Part shown: in pieces, positions 62,292 to 64,000 of the stretch
How the letters are laid out: every line of letters begins with the position of its first letter
Numbering within the stretch: position 1 is the first letter of the stretch
Position numbers and translations under genes: made by a program
The notes under the pieces: model-generated
Told to the model about the DNA's origin: nothing
The model's database searches: none
What the model saw: only the letters and a program-made list of their open reading frames with translations
DNA from: JBCBDX01 sp039822005
GTDB taxonomy: Bacteria; Pseudomonadota; Alphaproteobacteria; Rhizobiales; Rhizobiaceae
Direction: 5' to 3'
Assembly (NCBI GenBank): GCA_039822005.1
Contig: JBCBMZ010000001.1
Location: 496,001 to 560,000 of the forward strand
DNA length: 64,000 bases

Positions 62292-62837
62292 GTCGGCCTC
62301 CTTTATTGCGGTTTCAGGTTTTCGTCCCGCTAAATCTCTGGGGCAAAGTAGTTTCCCAAACACCATCCTAGCAAAGAATAATAGACCGGTCTTCTTGACA
62401 GAGGTTGATTCCGGTATCACGACCAAAAATTGGGCTACGCGAAGTGGAAATCGACACTAAATTTTCACCAAAGCACTGGAACGCCATGAGTTTAGGCTTC
62501 GTTGCTGAAAACGAAAAATTGGTGGCCAAATACTACAACACGTCGGAGTTGAATTCAGACATTCTCGCCTCGATGTATCGCCTTCGATCCCTTGCTTGTT
62601 GAAACATTGGTGCTGCAACTTTCAGAAGGATGGGTGTGATCCAAGTAAGCGAGTTCGTGCGAGGACGCGGATGTTGGTGTTTGGCCCTTTCTCGACGCTG
62701 CCTTGGGGAACCCTTGACGCCATAAAGGGTCGTTTCTGGCACGCTCTGCCCGCTGTCGATAAATCAAACGCTTCCGCTATCCACAAACCCCTCCCAATAC
62801 TCAAGCGGTTTTGGGAGGGTTTTGGTATGATCAGGTC
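62292..62837. other. Region between DUF736 and recombinase genes
   Basis: About 545 bp. A 65-codon plus-strand frame at 62405-62602 lacks a supported start and looks like a fragment. The only structured signal is the hairpin at 62789-62819. Confidence 0.4.
62789..62825 (+). repeat. Inverted repeat in front of the recombinase gene
   Basis: CCCTCCCAA and TTGGGAGGG (9-bp arms, 13-nt loop) followed by TTTT, 20 bp before the recombinase start. Could be a leader terminator or attenuator, or part of a recombination site. Confidence 0.5.
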
Positions 62838-63377
62838 ATGCTCATCGGATATGTTCGGGTTTCGACCGAGGATCAGAAGCTCGCGGCACAACGCGATGCG
62901 CTGAAGGCTGCCGGTGTCGAGAAAATCTTCGCGGACAAGATCAGCGGTGCGAAGCGCGACCGACCTCAGTTGGATCGCGCGCTGGATCAACTGCGCCAGG
63001 GCGATGTGCTCGTCGTCACCAAGTATGACCGGCTGGCTCGATCCCTCCGTGATCTTCTCGACATTGTGGAAGACATCAAAAGCAGGGGAGCGGGGTTTCG
63101 GTCACTGGCGGAAGACATCGATACCACCACACCAGCGGGGAAGTTGGTGTTTCATGTGTTTGCGTCAATTGCTGAGTTCGAGCGCGAGCGGATCGCGGAA
63201 CGCACCCGTGAAGGTTTGGCTGCTGCTCGCAAGCGCGGTCGCGTCGGCGGAAGGCCATCTGCGCTCTCGGCGGATCAAAAAATCGAAGTCCGTCGCATGC
63301 GCGATGAAGAGGGGAGACGACCATCGGAAATCGCGCGGTTGTTCAAAGTTGGCGCTAACACGGTGCGGAGGGCTTAG
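62838..63377 (+). CDS. Serine recombinase (resolvase/invertase)
   Basis: 179 residues. Catalytic Ser9 is in IGYVRVSTEDQ, and the catalytic Arg cluster is in TKYDRLARSLRDL. The E helix (IAEFERERIAERTREGLAAARKRGRVGGR) leads into a C-terminal HTH (RRPSEIARLFKVGANTVRRA). Size and layout match Tn3-type resolvases and DNA invertases (Hin/Gin). GC content is higher than the cassette, so its history may differ from it. The ATG at 62838 gives the family N-terminus. Confidence 0.92.
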   Translation: MLIGYVRVSTEDQKLAAQRDALKAAGVEKIFADKISGAKRDRPQLDRALDQLRQGDVLVVTKYDRLARSLRDLLDIVEDIKSRGAGFRSLAEDIDTTTPAGKLVFHVFASIAEFERERIAERTREGLAAARKRGRVGGRPSALSADQKIEVRRMRDEEGRRPSEIARLFKVGANTVRRA

Positions 63378-63409
63378 TGTTGGCCTTTTAAGCCTGCCAA
63401 GCAGTGCTT

Positions 63410-63994
63410 TCATCGACTTACTACGATGGACTGTGTGCCTTCACCCGTATGCTCCTGAAGAAAGGAGCGACGAGAAATGGAAGTGTGGCCATCCGCCCAA
63501 CGGGCTTGTATTTGGTAGTTTCCAGCAACAGGCGTTATGGAGTTGCCGGTTTCCTCGTTCCATCGACAGTCTTTTAAATTAGCAAGTGGATCATAGCCTT
63601 GTTTTTTGCAGATTCGAAAATCGAACTCCGAAATTAAGAAGATCCTTGCCCCAGGTGGGTTTGACGCAACACGTGTGAAGATCTCTCCGTCGCCACATCC
63701 TCCGCCAATGGGTATTCCAGTTTTCTCGGAGAGGCGTTTCACAATCTCATAACCTTCTCCCTTATACTGCTGTGCTTGCGTTGTCTCAATGCTAAGGTCT
63801 TGACCGGATCGATAAATTGCCCACGACCGGCCAAGCTTTGAGTAAGCAATAACGTCATCAAGCCAAACTTTCTCGTCGACGTTTGCGGCCCGAAGGACAC
63901 GTTCCATCAATTGCAAATCCATCGCAAGCGACACATACATACTCTCGAGCTTATTTTCTCGGCTGCTGAACTCCCCATTATCCCAATCGTCCAT
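63410..63994 (-). CDS. Hypothetical protein with PEGA-like segment
   Basis: 194 residues as seen; the start lies six bases from the window end, so an upstream start cannot be excluded. An N-terminal helical part (MYVSLAMDLQLMERVLRAANVDEKVWLDDVIAYSKL) is followed by TRVASNPPGARIFLISEFDF, a PEGA-like beta pattern, and a last part GNYQIQARWADGHTSISRR. Function unknown. Confidence 0.5.
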   Translation of the reverse strand: MDDWDNGEFSSRENKLESMYVSLAMDLQLMERVLRAANVDEKVWLDDVIAYSKLGRSWAIYRSGQDLSIETTQAQQYKGEGYEIVKRLSEKTGIPIGGGCGDGEIFTRVASNPPGARIFLISEFDFRICKKQGYDPLANLKDCRWNEETGNSITPVAGNYQIQARWADGHTSISRRSFLQEHTGEGTQSIVVSR

Positions 63995-64000
63995 TATCGC

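Noticed and set aside
62405..62602. 65-codon plus-strand frame
   Set aside because: Starts with TTG without a ribosome site, no family. Treated as intergenic.
53765..64000. Search for a CRISPR array or cas genes in the island
   Set aside because: Only two-copy palindromes were seen. There is no spacer-repeat periodicity and no Cas-like protein.

Overview
The window looks like a chromosome segment of an alphaproteobacterium of the order Hyphomicrobiales (Rhizobiales), probably marine. The evidence is a GcrA cell-cycle regulator, a PodJ-like polar factor with Sel1 repeats, a double-length dCTP deaminase, a class I lysyl-tRNA synthetase, a DUF6460 protein, a SAM-II riboswitch in front of metZ, and a NavMs-type sodium channel. 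The species cannot be named from sequence alone.

Layout. 1-2.1 kb: end of the phosphate operon (pstB 3' part, phoU, phoB). 2.1-6.2 kb: gcrA, then divergent argD-argF-hslO (arginine synthesis and Hsp33). 6.3-11.1 kb: an RND efflux pair. 11.1-14.7 kb: apaG, a CDP-alcohol phosphatidyltransferase, metZ under a SAM-II riboswitch, and a dCTP deaminase. 14.7-25.6 kb: mixed single genes, namely a monooxygenase-domain membrane protein, a sodium channel, a GT2 glycosyltransferase, a solute-binding protein, a sterol-desaturase homologue, TerB, LysRS-I, an S24 repressor, a DsbA-fold isomerase, a cold-shock protein and an ECF sigma/anti-sigma pair. 25.6-34.8 kb: a minus-strand beta-oxidation cluster (acyl-CoA dehydrogenase, GST, thiolase, FadB/J-type protein) with two sulfotransferases and an isochorismatase inside it, headed by a MerR regulator and a 14-bp-arm palindrome. 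34.9-40.9 kb: podJ-like gene, TauE-type exporter with its TIGR02186 partner, DUF3429. 40.8-46.9 kb: the four-gene ligase-associated DNA repair cluster (PdeM, DEXH helicase, exonuclease, ATP-dependent ligase). 46.9-53.5 kb: housekeeping and hypothetical genes (EEP nuclease-like, DUF6460, HDAC-like, MATE, pyrD, DUF952, Gfo/Idh).

At 53.69 kb lies tRNA-Phe(GAA), and from there to the end of the window the character changes. Base composition drops, known housekeeping genes stop, and mobile or accessory markers appear: a small coiled-coil/TM protein, an HTH protein with two tandem palindromes, an HTH/coiled-coil protein, DUF736, and a serine recombinase. No tyrosine integrase and no second copy of the tRNA 3' end are visible, so the far border is either outside the window or lost.

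The most interesting content is in this island at 56.74-61.18 kb: three NTPase genes joined by 4-bp stop/start overlaps. The first is a KAP-family P-loop NTPase, the second a short protein with a Walker A but no clear Walker B, and the third an AAA+/ORC-like ATPase that appears fused to an Mrr-like (PD-(D/E)XK) fold whose catalytic residues seem degraded, followed by a helical C-terminal domain. I do not recognise this trio as a named system. Its setting suggests an antiphage or inter-element conflict module, but that is inference.
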